Below, one piece after another: positions 27,460 to 35,985 of a stretch of 64,000 nucleotides of DNA. Position numbers and translations under genes: made by a program. The notes under the pieces are model-generated. The model saw nothing but the letters and a program-made list of their open reading frames with translations, was not told the DNA's origin and did no database searches. The first letter of the stretch is position 1. Each line of letters starts with the position of its first letter. Location of the stretch: NCBI RefSeq assembly GCF_003337355.1, contig NZ_QPJW01000003.1, forward strand, positions 473,531 through 537,530, given 5' to 3'. This DNA comes from Fontibacillus phaseoli (GTDB lineage Bacteria > Bacillota > Bacilli > Paenibacillales > Paenibacillaceae).

Positions 27460-30400
27460 TTACTTTTCAACGCGAACCGTAATGCTCTCGCTCTTAGAAA
27501 CTCCGGCTGCGTTAATCATTTCGGCTACATATTCGTAAGTGCCTGCAGCTTTGTTGTCCAACGTCGACGTAGCCCGTTGTGCACTAGGGGTAGCCTCCGA
27601 AAGCGCCTGGGTATCGATCAATTCGCCATTCTCATAAAGCCGGTACTCGTAACCGTTGATTCCCCACCACATGTTCATCGATATTTGATAATTCCCGTCA
27701 CCGTCCCAATTGTCGTGGGACAAGACCGGTTTGCTCGGATTGGCGTCCGAGACGGTGACGACATGAGGCTGCGATTTCGTACTTCCTTGGGAGTTGATCA
27801 ACTCGCCAACATAGGTATACACTCCGTTGCTTTTCCCGGCAATGTCGATGGACAGTGATTGGGCGGACGGAGAAGCATCCGATAAACTTACGGTCTTGAT
27901 CAAGACGTCATTTTCATACAAGTTGAATTCGGAACCGTTATTTCCCCACCACATATTCATCGTGATGACATAATTACCGTCCCGGAGCCCGGTATCATGC
28001 CCGTTATTGTCCGAGAGTACAGGCTGTCCGGGAACTCCTGCAGCCAACGTGCGGCCGACCTGAAACGGAATGCTGTTCTGTAACACATTTCCCGCAAAAT
28101 CCGCCACAGCATAGTGCAGCGTATGTTTACCGACTCCAAGGTCCTTCGCGTTGATCGGCTGACCGGGTTCAATGTCTTGTCCGTCTACCGACAGCTTTTG
28201 CGTTGCTATTCCGGACCCTGTATCGATACCGGCCAGCTCAAACTTCAAGACATCCTGTTCCAGAACATCTCCGACCGCTTTGCCCGATTGGGTTAAAGTA
28301 ACGCTTGGCGCAACGGTATCCAGCTTTACTTCCATCGATTTTGCGGTTTCCGTACCGCCGTCTGCATCCACGGAATAGTAATGAATCAAGCTTGTTCCTT
28401 CAAACTCGATGGAAACCGGTGCTGTATAGGCCACCTCCGGTCCTTCATTGATAGCATATTTTGTGGATACGTTGCCTGTCCCCTGGGCGATAGCCGTTAA
28501 GGTAAGCATTACGCTCTGGTTAAACCAGCCATGTTCGTTAGGCGAACCGGAAAGCGTAGCCGTAGTTACGGGTGGAGCAGAGACCTGCGAAACCGTAATA
28601 TCGCTTAATCCCCGGACTTTCAACTGATATATGCCTTTAAAAATGGAAGAGACACCCCGCAAATTAACCGTCTGCCCTTCCTGATAAGGAAAGTCGGCAA
28701 GCGTTAAGCCTGTTCTTGCATCCACGCGCACATGATTGCTGACACCGTTGCTAACGGCATCGAATTCAAAAGAGCCCGCCGGAGCAGCCGCTACGATATT
28801 CCGAATCTCCGCCTTGCTCAACTCGATAAGCTGCCCTTGATTTCCGTCGTTCACCGAGACCTCCGGTTTCGGTTCAGGCAATGCCGCTATTCCCATCTTC
28901 TCGATCGCAACCGGTGTAGTCAGCTCAAGTTCCGTATTGTAAAGAACTGTCGGAGCGGTAATTTTTATGATGTCTCCCTGATGAAAGCCGCTCGTACTCT
29001 GATAGACGTAAATCCCGCCCGTTGCATCCTGCAGGTAGAAAGCCTGTCCGCCAAATGCACCCGGTTCCGTAGTGATCGTGCCTTGAAGCGTGACCACGCT
29101 TCCCTCCGGCTTATTTCGTCCTTCGGCAATCGTAATCAGATCGGGAATCGGGTTTTGTTCATCCGGAAGCGGTTCGGCAGGTACATTGGCCAATGTTACG
29201 GATTTCGTTAAGAGGTTATTGCCGTTTTGTCTTAACCTAAGATTCGCGGTCCCCGCCGTCCCCGGCTTGATCCGTACGGTGAGATCTTTATAAGCACGTC
29301 CCTGGCTGTTGGAAGTTAAGCTAAATGCTTCACTATAGCCATAAGCGGAAGGCCAAGTCCCGTTCGCATTTTGGATCTTCGCGATTTGGGTGCCTCCGGT
29401 GAGATAAATTCCGGTACCGAATCCCGATACCGTCGCATTTGCAGGCAAATTATCCACGACGACGCGAATTTGAAAATCCTGCGCATTCGGAAGCATAGCT
29501 TGATGCACGAAATTGTAAGTTACTTGCCCGTTTACCGTTAACCCGCCGTAAGAACCTGCTTTGAAAGTAGATGAGTCCCACCATTTATAACCTGCCGCCG
29601 GAGCCGACCAAGGTTCGGGCTGAGGCTCCGTGGAAGCTTCCGGGGCTTCAAAAGGATGTAGAACAGTCTCCTCATCCAACTGTAATTGGGCCACTTGATC
29701 CAATTCTGTGTAATTTTCTTGATCCGCTAACCAATTCACCATATTCACGAGCAATACACCGTCGTCCTGCTCTTTAAATCCGTCGTAAGTGGTCTTCTTG
29801 GCTCCCGTTTCCTCACGCAAATATTTAGGGGAAGCATCCTCGACCGGAGAAGAATCTCCAATGAAAGCTGCTTTTCCAAGTCCGACTTTGGATACCGCCA
29901 CATACGGACCTTCCGCCACGCCTCCGCCATTATATACGCCCTGATCCACCGCATTCCCCCAGGCATCGTCGGTCTCCGGAAGATATACGATTCCTTTAGC
30001 TTTGCTAGGGTCGGTAATCGCCAGGGTAGAACCGGCATGCATGGCTACTCCCGATACGCCTTCCGTAATGCCGAAAGCCTGGTCCGGCGCAACGATTTGA
30101 TTGGCCGTAATATCGCCTAGCGCGTTATAACGAAACCGGACGCCGAAATTGTCGCCGAGCCAGTCTGAGCTGACCACCCCTTGCATGGCGGCCGAATTTT
30201 TCTCCTCCGTGCTCATGCCTTTCGTTGGATTCTCCCATGCTCCACGACGATAGCCGTTGATGGACTCGGAGCCGTCCCACCGGTTCTTATTCCGGTCGGC
30301 ATTGTAGTGATCGCCGATAAAGAAAATACTTCCGCCTTCTTCGACGTATTGTTTCATCGCGGCTTGTTCGCTTTGCTTGAAAGGAATATTCGGTTCGGCA

Positions 30401-30753
30401 ATTACGAAAACTTCATAACTGCTCAAGTCGCTGTAAGTAATGGGGGAAGATTTCCGCAGCTCCTTCACTTCAAACCCATCGCCCGCCAAGGCATGTCCAA
30501 AATCCGAAAACCCGCCGTCAATGACCCAATCGGCCGCTCCGGCCGTTTGCCCATGCGTGTTGTCGAACAAAACCTTTTTTCCCGCATTCTCATTGACCAC
30601 TTTCGCAGGAATATAAGGCGCGGGATCGTTCGGGCCCTCGGCATGAATGGCCGGGGTCTCCAAACCTAATCCCATTTGAAGCGATAAAGCTAAAGACAAA
30701 GCTATTGCCGATCTCAGCCATTTGGCTCCCTTGCGAGCAAACCACTTATTCAT
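27460..30753 (-). CDS. Large secreted multidomain protein (GATase-like, OB-fold, chitin-binding-like repeats)
   Basis: 1097 residues. Signal peptide 1-38 (HAEG cleavage region). Residues about 55-360 form a GATase/ThuA-like fold (KKVLFDNTHGQT, YEVFVIAEPN, GGSIFFIGDHYNAD). A Pro-rich linker leads to a beta domain (about 390-540), then an OB-fold nucleic-acid-type domain (about 555-720, GSVVTLQGTITTEPGAFGG), a chitobiase-like Ig segment, and two C-terminal repeats of about 95 residues with the motif NYxxxMNMWWGxNG, as in the N-terminal domain of bacterial chitinase A. The repeats suggest polysaccharide binding. No catalytic residues can be named. It lies alone between terminators. Confidence 0.8.
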   Translation of the reverse strand: MNKWFARKGAKWLRSAIALSLALSLQMGLGLETPAIHAEGPNDPAPYIPAKVVNENAGKKVLFDNTHGQTAGAADWVIDGGFSDFGHALAGDGFEVKELRKSSPITYSDLSSYEVFVIAEPNIPFKQSEQAAMKQYVEEGGSIFFIGDHYNADRNKNRWDGSESINGYRRGAWENPTKGMSTEEKNSAAMQGVVSSDWLGDNFGVRFRYNALGDITANQIVAPDQAFGITEGVSGVAMHAGSTLAITDPSKAKGIVYLPETDDAWGNAVDQGVYNGGGVAEGPYVAVSKVGLGKAAFIGDSSPVEDASPKYLREETGAKKTTYDGFKEQDDGVLLVNMVNWLADQENYTELDQVAQLQLDEETVLHPFEAPEASTEPQPEPWSAPAAGYKWWDSSTFKAGSYGGLTVNGQVTYNFVHQAMLPNAQDFQIRVVVDNLPANATVSGFGTGIYLTGGTQIAKIQNANGTWPSAYGYSEAFSLTSNSQGRAYKDLTVRIKPGTAGTANLRLRQNGNNLLTKSVTLANVPAEPLPDEQNPIPDLITIAEGRNKPEGSVVTLQGTITTEPGAFGGQAFYLQDATGGIYVYQSTSGFHQGDIIKITAPTVLYNTELELTTPVAIEKMGIAALPEPKPEVSVNDGNQGQLIELSKAEIRNIVAAAPAGSFEFDAVSNGVSNHVRVDARTGLTLADFPYQEGQTVNLRGVSSIFKGIYQLKVRGLSDITVSQVSAPPVTTATLSGSPNEHGWFNQSVMLTLTAIAQGTGNVSTKYAINEGPEVAYTAPVSIEFEGTSLIHYYSVDADGGTETAKSMEVKLDTVAPSVTLTQSGKAVGDVLEQDVLKFELAGIDTGSGIATQKLSVDGQDIEPGQPINAKDLGVGKHTLHYAVADFAGNVLQNSIPFQVGRTLAAGVPGQPVLSDNNGHDTGLRDGNYVITMNMWWGNNGSEFNLYENDVLIKTVSLSDASPSAQSLSIDIAGKSNGVYTYVGELINSQGSTKSQPHVVTVSDANPSKPVLSHDNWDGDGNYQISMNMWWGINGYEYRLYENGELIDTQALSEATPSAQRATSTLDNKAAGTYEYVAEMINAAGVSKSESITVRVEK

Positions 30754-30876
30754 GATTTTCCTCCCATGTGTTAAAGATTAGTTCAACACCCTCATTTTGC
30801 CATGGGAATATTAGTGGAAAACCTAAAATATGTAAGGGGAAAATAAAATTAGAATCCTTCGGTTTCTTACTCTATC

Positions 30877-31212
30877 CTAACTATTCGCTATTACGGAATT
30901 AAACGCATAATAATAAAAATGAATCGGAATCAAACTAATGATGATCCCTGTGATCGCCAACCTTTTGCCTTTCGACGAATTCAGCGCCATGAAACCAAAC
31001 AAGAGTCCGGCTACAGAAGCGGCACATGCCAAAAATAATAATAGATTCATCCTTCCTATATACTGACTATCGCGAGTAACGCGCCCGCTAAATATTAAAA
31101 TCACAGGAATGATTAAGAAAATAAAACTCGGTATGCTTAGAATAAACGAGGATAAAGCAAACGCGTATCTGTCCTTTCGTCTTTTGGGTGTTAATCCCAC
31201 TTGCGGTTCCAT
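30877..31212 (-). CDS. Small membrane protein, DUF4190-like
   Basis: 111 residues. A short basic N-terminus (MEPQVGLTPKRRKDR) is followed by three hydrophobic helices: IPSFIFLIIPVILIF; LLLFLACAASVAGLLFGFMA; AITGIIISLIPIHFYYYAF. The pattern, with a Gly-rich middle helix and a small-residue loop ALNSSKGKR, resembles DUF4190 proteins. The ATG at 31212 has a GGGGGAGG site; the longer frame is unsupported. Function unknown. Confidence 0.75.
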   Translation of the reverse strand: MEPQVGLTPKRRKDRYAFALSSFILSIPSFIFLIIPVILIFSGRVTRDSQYIGRMNLLLFLACAASVAGLLFGFMALNSSKGKRLAITGIIISLIPIHFYYYAFNSVIANS

Positions 31213-31376
31213 AAATACCTCCCCCATAGGAATTAAGAAACTACTCTCATATTCCGGAATTTGTATGTATATCCACACTTTATCATAGGCGATGGAATTG
31301 TTCTATGTGGGGAGGTTTGAACGAGTGAATGCTCACTGATTTAGAATAATGACCATGGTTTCTAGCTTTTTATTAG

Positions 31377-32121
31377 GGCTTGTATGCATATTTAAGCAAG
31401 CCACACCATAATCGAAGCTAATGCCAAAAAAGCCATAAAGGTGCGGGCCAATTTGTCATAGCGAGTCGCCAATCGGCGGTAATGCTTTACTTTGTTGAAT
31501 AAGCATTCGATCAGATGACGTTCTTTGTAGATTTCTTTGTCCCGTTCTCTTTGTTCCCGACGATTTTTTTCACTTGTAATAACCGAAGTTGCGGACTGCT
31601 CCTTCAAAAGGTGAAGAATCTGATGGGTGTCATAAGCTCGGTCAGCACAAAACACAGCGGGTTGCCCAAAGCATCGACAACGGCGTGGATTTTGGTCGTT
31701 AAGCCTCCTCGTGATCGGCCAATAGCTTGCTGAAGGCCCCCCTTTTGCGCCCGCCCCATGTTGATGGACACGCACAATCGTTACATCAATCATGATGCTT
31801 TCAAAGTCGGGTTCAATCGAGACATGCTTTAAAATCCGGTCCCCAATGCCGGCGATTTCCCAGCGGCGAAACCGGCTGTAGACAGTGGCCAGGAACCGTA
31901 GTATTCCGGTAAATCTCGCCAGGGTGCACCTGTTCTCGCCACCCACAGCATAGCAGGTTCAGCATCTGACGATGGTCTTTCGAGGGTCTCCCTCCTTGCG
32001 GTTTTCGTTCCGGCGGCAGCAGGTCCTTGATCTTTTCCCATTGGTCATCACAGATTTAGTATCGTCTCATCATACTTACTATTTACCCATTTTTTACAGA
32101 ATCATAGTTTGCGTACACGCC
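31377..32121 (-). mobile_element. Degenerate IS5-family insertion sequence
   Basis: A 745-bp element. The ends GGCTTGTATGCA (31377-31388) and TGCGTACACGCC (32110-32121) are imperfect inverted repeats (10 of 12), flanked by the 4-bp duplication TTAG, which fits the YTAR target of IS5 elements. The transposase is broken: an early in-frame stop (RRY, stop, ICDDQWEKIKDLLPPERKP), a shift before MLWVARTGAPWRDLPEYYGSW, another before VYSRFRRWEIAG, and another inside the KGG...QAIGRSRGG region, which now reads GGPSASYWPITRR. The C-terminal DDE region (DKEIYKERHLIECLFNKVKHYRRLATRYDK) is intact. At least four lesions rule out programmed frameshifting. Confidence 0.85.
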
Positions 32122-32179
32122 TTAGCGAATTGTGAGGAAGTCTACCTTCTAAGAAAGGTAGAACATTCTTACAATTTGC

Positions 32180-32280
32180 ATATTAATCCTCGCCTTTACA
32201 AGAGTGCGACGGTACTGGCCTTGCGGCCGATTTGCAGAGCCTCCAGTTGTTTCAATCCACGCATCCGCGAGGGATGCGAC
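32180..32280 (-). CRISPR. Two-repeat remnant of a type I-C-like CRISPR array
   Basis: A 32-nt repeat at 32249-32280 begins GTTTCAATCCACGCATCC and ends GAGGGATGCGAC, the form used by type I-C systems. A 38-nt spacer (32211-32248) separates it from a decayed repeat at 32180-32210 that keeps AATCC, CGC and GAGTGCGAC. The usual orientation would place transcription on the minus strand. No cas gene is in the window. It begins 58 bp from the IS5 element end. With only two repeats, one degenerate, it is a remnant and probably inactive. Confidence 0.65.
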
Positions 32281-32579
32281 TCCGATTTTCAAAAATAAAA
32301 AGCAAAAAATTCGACTAATCAGTGAGTACTTCCTAAAAAAAGCAAAAAAATCATAATATAATATGGATTTCGAATACTCTTTCTAGGAAAAAATAGAATT
32401 TTTATGGTGCGAATCTCCTAAGGTTTCAATGTTCACTTTACATTCGCACTATGAACTTGTAGACGATAATCAAGCAATAATATTTATTAGAGTTTAATCG
32501 GTATATTTCCTGCTTTTCATTGCAATAAATTTAAAGCAGCAGGTGCTTGTTTAAGTGAACAAACAACGGCATGGATTCG
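32281..32579. other. AT-rich intergenic stretch
   Basis: No coding frame, no further CRISPR repeat and no clear promoter. It contains runs of A (AAAAATAAAAAGCAAAAAA) after the last CRISPR repeat. Confidence 0.4.
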
Positions 32580-32705
32580 CTACTCGATTTCATATCCGAT
32601 CGGCAGCCTAAACCCGTATAGTTCGTAACCGAGTTGCGTATACAGGGAAATCGCTTTCCGGTTGGTGCCATGCGTGCCTAAGGTGGCGATGGTTTTGCCG
32701 ATTAA
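32580..32705 (-). pseudogene. C-terminal fragment of a GNAT acetyltransferase
   Basis: About 40 codons reading IGKTIATLGTHGTNRKAIS then LYTQLGYELYGFRLPIGYE and a stop. The NRKAISLYTQLGYELYG segment is the last helix and strand of a GNAT domain. Upstream codons in this frame are antisense to the flavodoxin gene, so the rest is missing. Confidence 0.55.
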
Positions 32706-32767
32706 TCGTGGGAGGGATGAGCGAACAAGAAGTAGGGAATGGGGATATTTACATATCCCCACGTTCC

Positions 32768-33406
32768 TCAAAGCCTTCTGAGGATATCTTTCTTCTTCAG
32801 GCCATTCTTTTTTGCTTTGGCATTCCAAAACGTGTGTGTCGCTGCAAATCGCCAGGCGAAGCGCGGGAAATTGGGGCTAATCAGGATGGATTCACCACTT
32901 GAGTGAGAGTGGATATGATTTGCGAGTGTTGTCATGGCACTGCCCAAATTTTTAAGCGGACCATGGCCGAGGGGGACTTTTTCGATATATTCCATCATCT
33001 CACCGGCTCCTTGCCCGATGGCGTGACCGAAATGAAGACCTGAGCGGAGGCACCAGTTTTTAATGATATCGATAGCTATGTGATTTTGCTTTCCCTCAAA
33101 AAATCCGTTATTCACCATAACATAAACGTAAATATCATTTTGGCGTTCGGCTTTCAAATATTCCTCAAGGCCAACAAGCATCCTGAACAAGTGAGACGGG
33201 ATCCCATCCACATATAGGGGAAATGCCAAAACCAGAGTGTCCATGCGGCAAAGCTCGCTATACTGCTCCGGGGTTAGATCTTTTTTATTAAGGGCATAAT
33301 GTGCGATTTCATGTTCGTCGGGGATCAGCGTCTCAAGGATTCTAAGGAGAATAGATGAACTATTTTTTCCTAATTTGGGGCTTCCGTTTATCATTGCTAT
33401 TTTCAT
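32768..33406 (-). CDS. Flavodoxin-like NAD(P)H-dependent FMN protein
   Basis: 212 residues. The flavodoxin fold starts MKIAMINGSPKLGKNSSSILL, where GSPKLGKNSS is the FMN phosphate loop, followed by LVLAFPLYVDGIPSH (second FMN loop) and VNNGFFEG. The family contains NADPH-dependent FMN reductases and NAD(P)H oxidoreductases. Its start overlaps the previous gene by 4 bp, within a three-gene operon headed by a TetR regulator. The electron acceptor is unknown. Confidence 0.85.
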   Translation of the reverse strand: MKIAMINGSPKLGKNSSSILLRILETLIPDEHEIAHYALNKKDLTPEQYSELCRMDTLVLAFPLYVDGIPSHLFRMLVGLEEYLKAERQNDIYVYVMVNNGFFEGKQNHIAIDIIKNWCLRSGLHFGHAIGQGAGEMMEYIEKVPLGHGPLKNLGSAMTTLANHIHSHSSGESILISPNFPRFAWRFAATHTFWNAKAKKNGLKKKDILRRL

Positions 33407-33906
33407 ACCAAAGCCTCCTTAACCGCTTGTAATTTGTTATGAAAATTCACCTTATAACTCCGAGAGTAGAAATTCACGCTATTCGCCGCAACCAGAGCCT
33501 TTGCTGTTTCTTTCTCGGCCTCGGTGATATCGTCGCCATAAAAATGCACGGATAAATCAAAATATTGAGGATACCGTTTTCGATGGTGCGTTTCTCCGTT
33601 TTTTACTACAAAATAAGGCAGGATGTAAGAGATGCTTCTGTTCAACACGTTTAGGATGAAGGGGCTGTAGCTTCCGTAGACGCATTTATTGATGATGATC
33701 AGTTCATCGCATCTGGCAAGAAGCTCGCCCATATTTTGATATTCGTCCTTTAGAACACACACTCCGGGGGTTTTGATCCAACACCCGAAGCAGCCTGTGC
33801 ATTTGCGAATGGTGCCATTGTCCGAGATGACCGTTACGTCTTCTTTTTTGTCATCGTACAAAGCAGCGAATTCTTGCGGCGGTAAATCGTGTACTATCAT
33901 TTTCAT
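33403..33906 (-). CDS. Flavodoxin family protein with iron-sulfur-like cysteines
   Basis: 167 residues, flavodoxin-like: MKMIVHDLPP at the start, then KCTGCFGCWIKTPGVCVLKDEYQNM, a cysteine cluster typical of iron-sulfur flavoprotein-type NADPH-dependent reductases. IINKCVYGSYSPFILNVLNRS is the FMN-contact region. The N-terminus is shorter than usual, lacking a clear phosphate loop. It overlaps both neighbours by 4 bp, so the pair probably forms one redox system or a split pair. Confidence 0.8.
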   Translation of the reverse strand: MKMIVHDLPPQEFAALYDDKKEDVTVISDNGTIRKCTGCFGCWIKTPGVCVLKDEYQNMGELLARCDELIIINKCVYGSYSPFILNVLNRSISYILPYFVVKNGETHHRKRYPQYFDLSVHFYGDDITEAEKETAKALVAANSVNFYSRSYKVNFHNKLQAVKEALV

Positions 33907-34487
33907 GCTTCGCTCTCCCTTACATCTATTAATTTAGTGAAAACTTCAACCCAATCTCCGGAATACCGGACTCCGTTCGTAGTAAACAGCGAAGCGATGC
34001 CATGAACCATGGACCAAAGCCCGATTAATTGCCGGGTATCGTTTTTTTCCGGCTGGCCCATCCTGCGGAACATTTGATAGGCCGTTTTTCGGAATAAAGC
34101 AAATGGCGGATAATCATCCGGGCTCTCCTTGTCCAAATCAATGGTTAATCCGGAGTGATAAAAAAGAAACGAAAAATACTCAGGATGTTCTATGAAAAAT
34201 TCAATATAAGCCTGCCCCAGCCGTGAAACGGCTTCTTCGCCGTCTTCCCTTCCTCTTACGGACGCATGCAGTTTCTCCATAAATTGCTCCGTCACATGTT
34301 CTCCCATAGCGGAAACCAACTCGTCGATATTCTTAAAATGGCTGTACGGCGCGGCATGGCTTACACTGCATTTGCCCGCGACCTTGCGCAGGGAAAAGCC
34401 CTTCAGGCCGTCTTCATTAATAAGTCTGATTCCCGCCTCTATAAGCTGGCTCCGCAGGTTTCCGTGGTGATAAGGCTTCCCCTTCAT
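33903..34487 (-). CDS. TetR/AcrR family regulator of the flavodoxin operon
   Basis: 194 residues. N-terminal helix-turn-helix (GIRLINEDGLKGFSLRKVAGKCSVSHAAPYSHFKN) and a C-terminal domain of the WHG (TetR_C_13) type with FSFLFYHSG and GLWSMVHGIASL. It is the first gene of the operon. Its promoter is covered by two copies of the dyad AATCTTTACnnnGTAAAGATT, so it most likely represses itself and the two flavodoxin genes. Confidence 0.9.
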   Translation of the reverse strand: MKGKPYHHGNLRSQLIEAGIRLINEDGLKGFSLRKVAGKCSVSHAAPYSHFKNIDELVSAMGEHVTEQFMEKLHASVRGREDGEEAVSRLGQAYIEFFIEHPEYFSFLFYHSGLTIDLDKESPDDYPPFALFRKTAYQMFRRMGQPEKNDTRQLIGLWSMVHGIASLFTTNGVRYSGDWVEVFTKLIDVRESEA

Positions 34488-34509
34488 TCGCAGTAACCCT
34501 CCTCCCTCT

Positions 34510-34530
34510 AATCTTTACACTGTAAAGATT
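34510..34530. promoter_or_regulatory. TetR operator 1
   Basis: AATCTTTAC-ACT-GTAAAGATT, perfect 9-bp arms. It lies just downstream of the -10 box of the TetR-flavodoxin promoter. Confidence 0.8.
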
Positions 34531-34556
34531 GTAATGGAATATCTTTACACTGTCAA
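34528..34556 (-). promoter_or_regulatory. Promoter of the TetR-flavodoxin operon
   Basis: TTGACA (34551-34556) and TACAAT (34528-34533) with 17 bp spacing on the minus strand. Confidence 0.8.
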
Positions 34557-34560
34557 GATT
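34540..34560. promoter_or_regulatory. TetR operator 2
   Basis: ATCTTTAC-ACT-GTCAAGAT, one mismatch between arms. It covers the -35 box and is 30 bp centre to centre from operator 1. Confidence 0.75.
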
Positions 34561-34570
34561 TAGGTAAAAT

Positions 34571-34596
34571 AAAAAAGCCTGAAAGTTCAGGCTTCA
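34571..34596 (-). terminator. Terminator of the methyltransferase gene
   Basis: Minus-strand AAGCCTGA/TCAGGCTT hairpin followed by TTTTTTATT, about 10 bp after the stop. Confidence 0.8.
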
Positions 34597-34604
34597 AAAT
34601 ACTT

Positions 34605-35489
34605 TTATAAATAACATAAAATAGACTTCTCTATCCAATACGAAAAAGCGATATCGCGATGATGTTTTTCCACTTCTTTCATTTTTAAGTACAGGTCGAT
34701 GCCATCGGACACATCATGCCATAAATCCGTAAACACAAAATCGCATTTCTCCGTAGGCATCTGCGTGCGGGCATATTCAAAAGCATCTGCTTGAATAAGC
34801 TTGATCTTATGAGCATTTTTAAATTGCGGCAATAGGTATCGGCTGAACAAATTTATAACATCTTCATTGAGTTCCACGACCGTAACGCTTTCGACCTCAT
34901 CTTTTTCGGAAGCCATATAGGCATAGTAGCCAAGCCCAAGTCCAAATGTAAGCACATTGCCGAACGCTTGATCAACCGCTTCTTTCATCGTTTCTATTTC
35001 GTTGGGCGTAATGGTCATCCAGATTCGGCCGTTTTCCAAAATGGCCGGAAACCTGAATTCCGATTCAAAAAATCCGATTTGCGGAATTTGTCGTCCCGCT
35101 TCCGTTCGGACGATGTCATCGCAAACAAACCCTTCGAAAGATTTATAATGTTCATACTTTAACTCGCTGTTGCCGATTTTTATCGTGGGGATCTTGATAT
35201 TCTTGTAATAGGGATTGTCATAATATTCGTTGGCCTCAAGTTTATGAACCATATGGTTAAAATAGTTGTTGAACAAGCCCTTATCCTCGGCACGTTCCAC
35301 AATATCCAATCCGAAAGCGGCCGTTAATATGGCAGCGAAGGCATATTCGTAAGAGACCCCGCAAGCAACGATCTCTTCGATTTCATCTTTGTTGACGAAG
35401 TCGGGGGCATTATTCAAGAAATTGCTCAGTAAGGCAAAGACTTTGCGATTTTCGTTTACTATTTGATCCGATACTTGCTTGCGATCCAT
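34605..35489 (-). CDS. Class I SAM-dependent methyltransferase-like protein
   Basis: 294 residues. The central Rossmann fold has VLTFGLGLGYYAYMA (SAM motif I), SVTVVELNEDVINLF (acidic loop), IKLIQADAFEY, and CDFVFTDLWHD (motif II/III), close to the spermidine-synthase-like methyltransferases. An N-terminal helical domain of about 150 residues precedes it. AGGTGAG lies before the ATG. It is monocistronic between its own terminator and a decayed nitroreductase. The substrate is unknown. Confidence 0.8.
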   Translation of the reverse strand: MDRKQVSDQIVNENRKVFALLSNFLNNAPDFVNKDEIEEIVACGVSYEYAFAAILTAAFGLDIVERAEDKGLFNNYFNHMVHKLEANEYYDNPYYKNIKIPTIKIGNSELKYEHYKSFEGFVCDDIVRTEAGRQIPQIGFFESEFRFPAILENGRIWMTITPNEIETMKEAVDQAFGNVLTFGLGLGYYAYMASEKDEVESVTVVELNEDVINLFSRYLLPQFKNAHKIKLIQADAFEYARTQMPTEKCDFVFTDLWHDVSDGIDLYLKMKEVEKHHRDIAFSYWIEKSILCYL

Positions 35490-35553
35490 ATTCTCACCTG
35501 TTTCTAAGCGATATCATTCTGCTTTTCATGAATCATCAATAAAACAATACGCT

Positions 35554-35870
35554 TTAAAAACAGGATCGGCAAGTTGTTTCCCCGTATTCCCCGCCGCAGT
35601 CGAATGCATTTCCAAACGATATCTCCCGAATCGTCTTCAACTGTTTTTCTGTCGGCTCTTCATGGGGATATCCGACCGGCAGCAAAAACAGACAGACGAT
35701 GTCATCCGGTAAATTCAGAATCCGGCTTGCTTCCCTCACGTCCACATATCCCACAAAATAACCCGACAAGCCATGAGACACTACCGTCAAAATCATATGC
35801 TCATCGGGGTAAGCGGGCGGGCCTCATGCCGTTCGATGTTCCGATTGCGGGAATATGGGTGTATGAATAA
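35554..35870 (-). pseudogene. Fragment of a nitroreductase family protein
   Basis: The frame 35554-35796 reads ILTVVSHGLSGYFVGYVDVREAS then FLLPVGYPHEEPTEKQ, the C-terminal half of a nitroreductase, where the GYP motif is characteristic. Upstream, the continuation lies in another frame (AYPDEHM joined to ILTVV), and the FMN-binding N-terminal half is absent. It is therefore truncated and frameshifted. Confidence 0.65.
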
Positions 35871-35985
35871 ACCCTCAAGAAAGACCGCAAATGGATAGCG
35901 ATCTTTCTTGGCTTTCATTTGTTTGAAATCCTGTCCATCTGCCCTCCTGCCACGCTTGACCGGGTTCATGCAGACCCTCACAGCA

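Noticed and set aside
31377..32121. Programmed frameshifting of the IS5 transposase
   Set aside because: At least four lesions including an early TAA are needed to restore the protein; programmed shifting explains only one.
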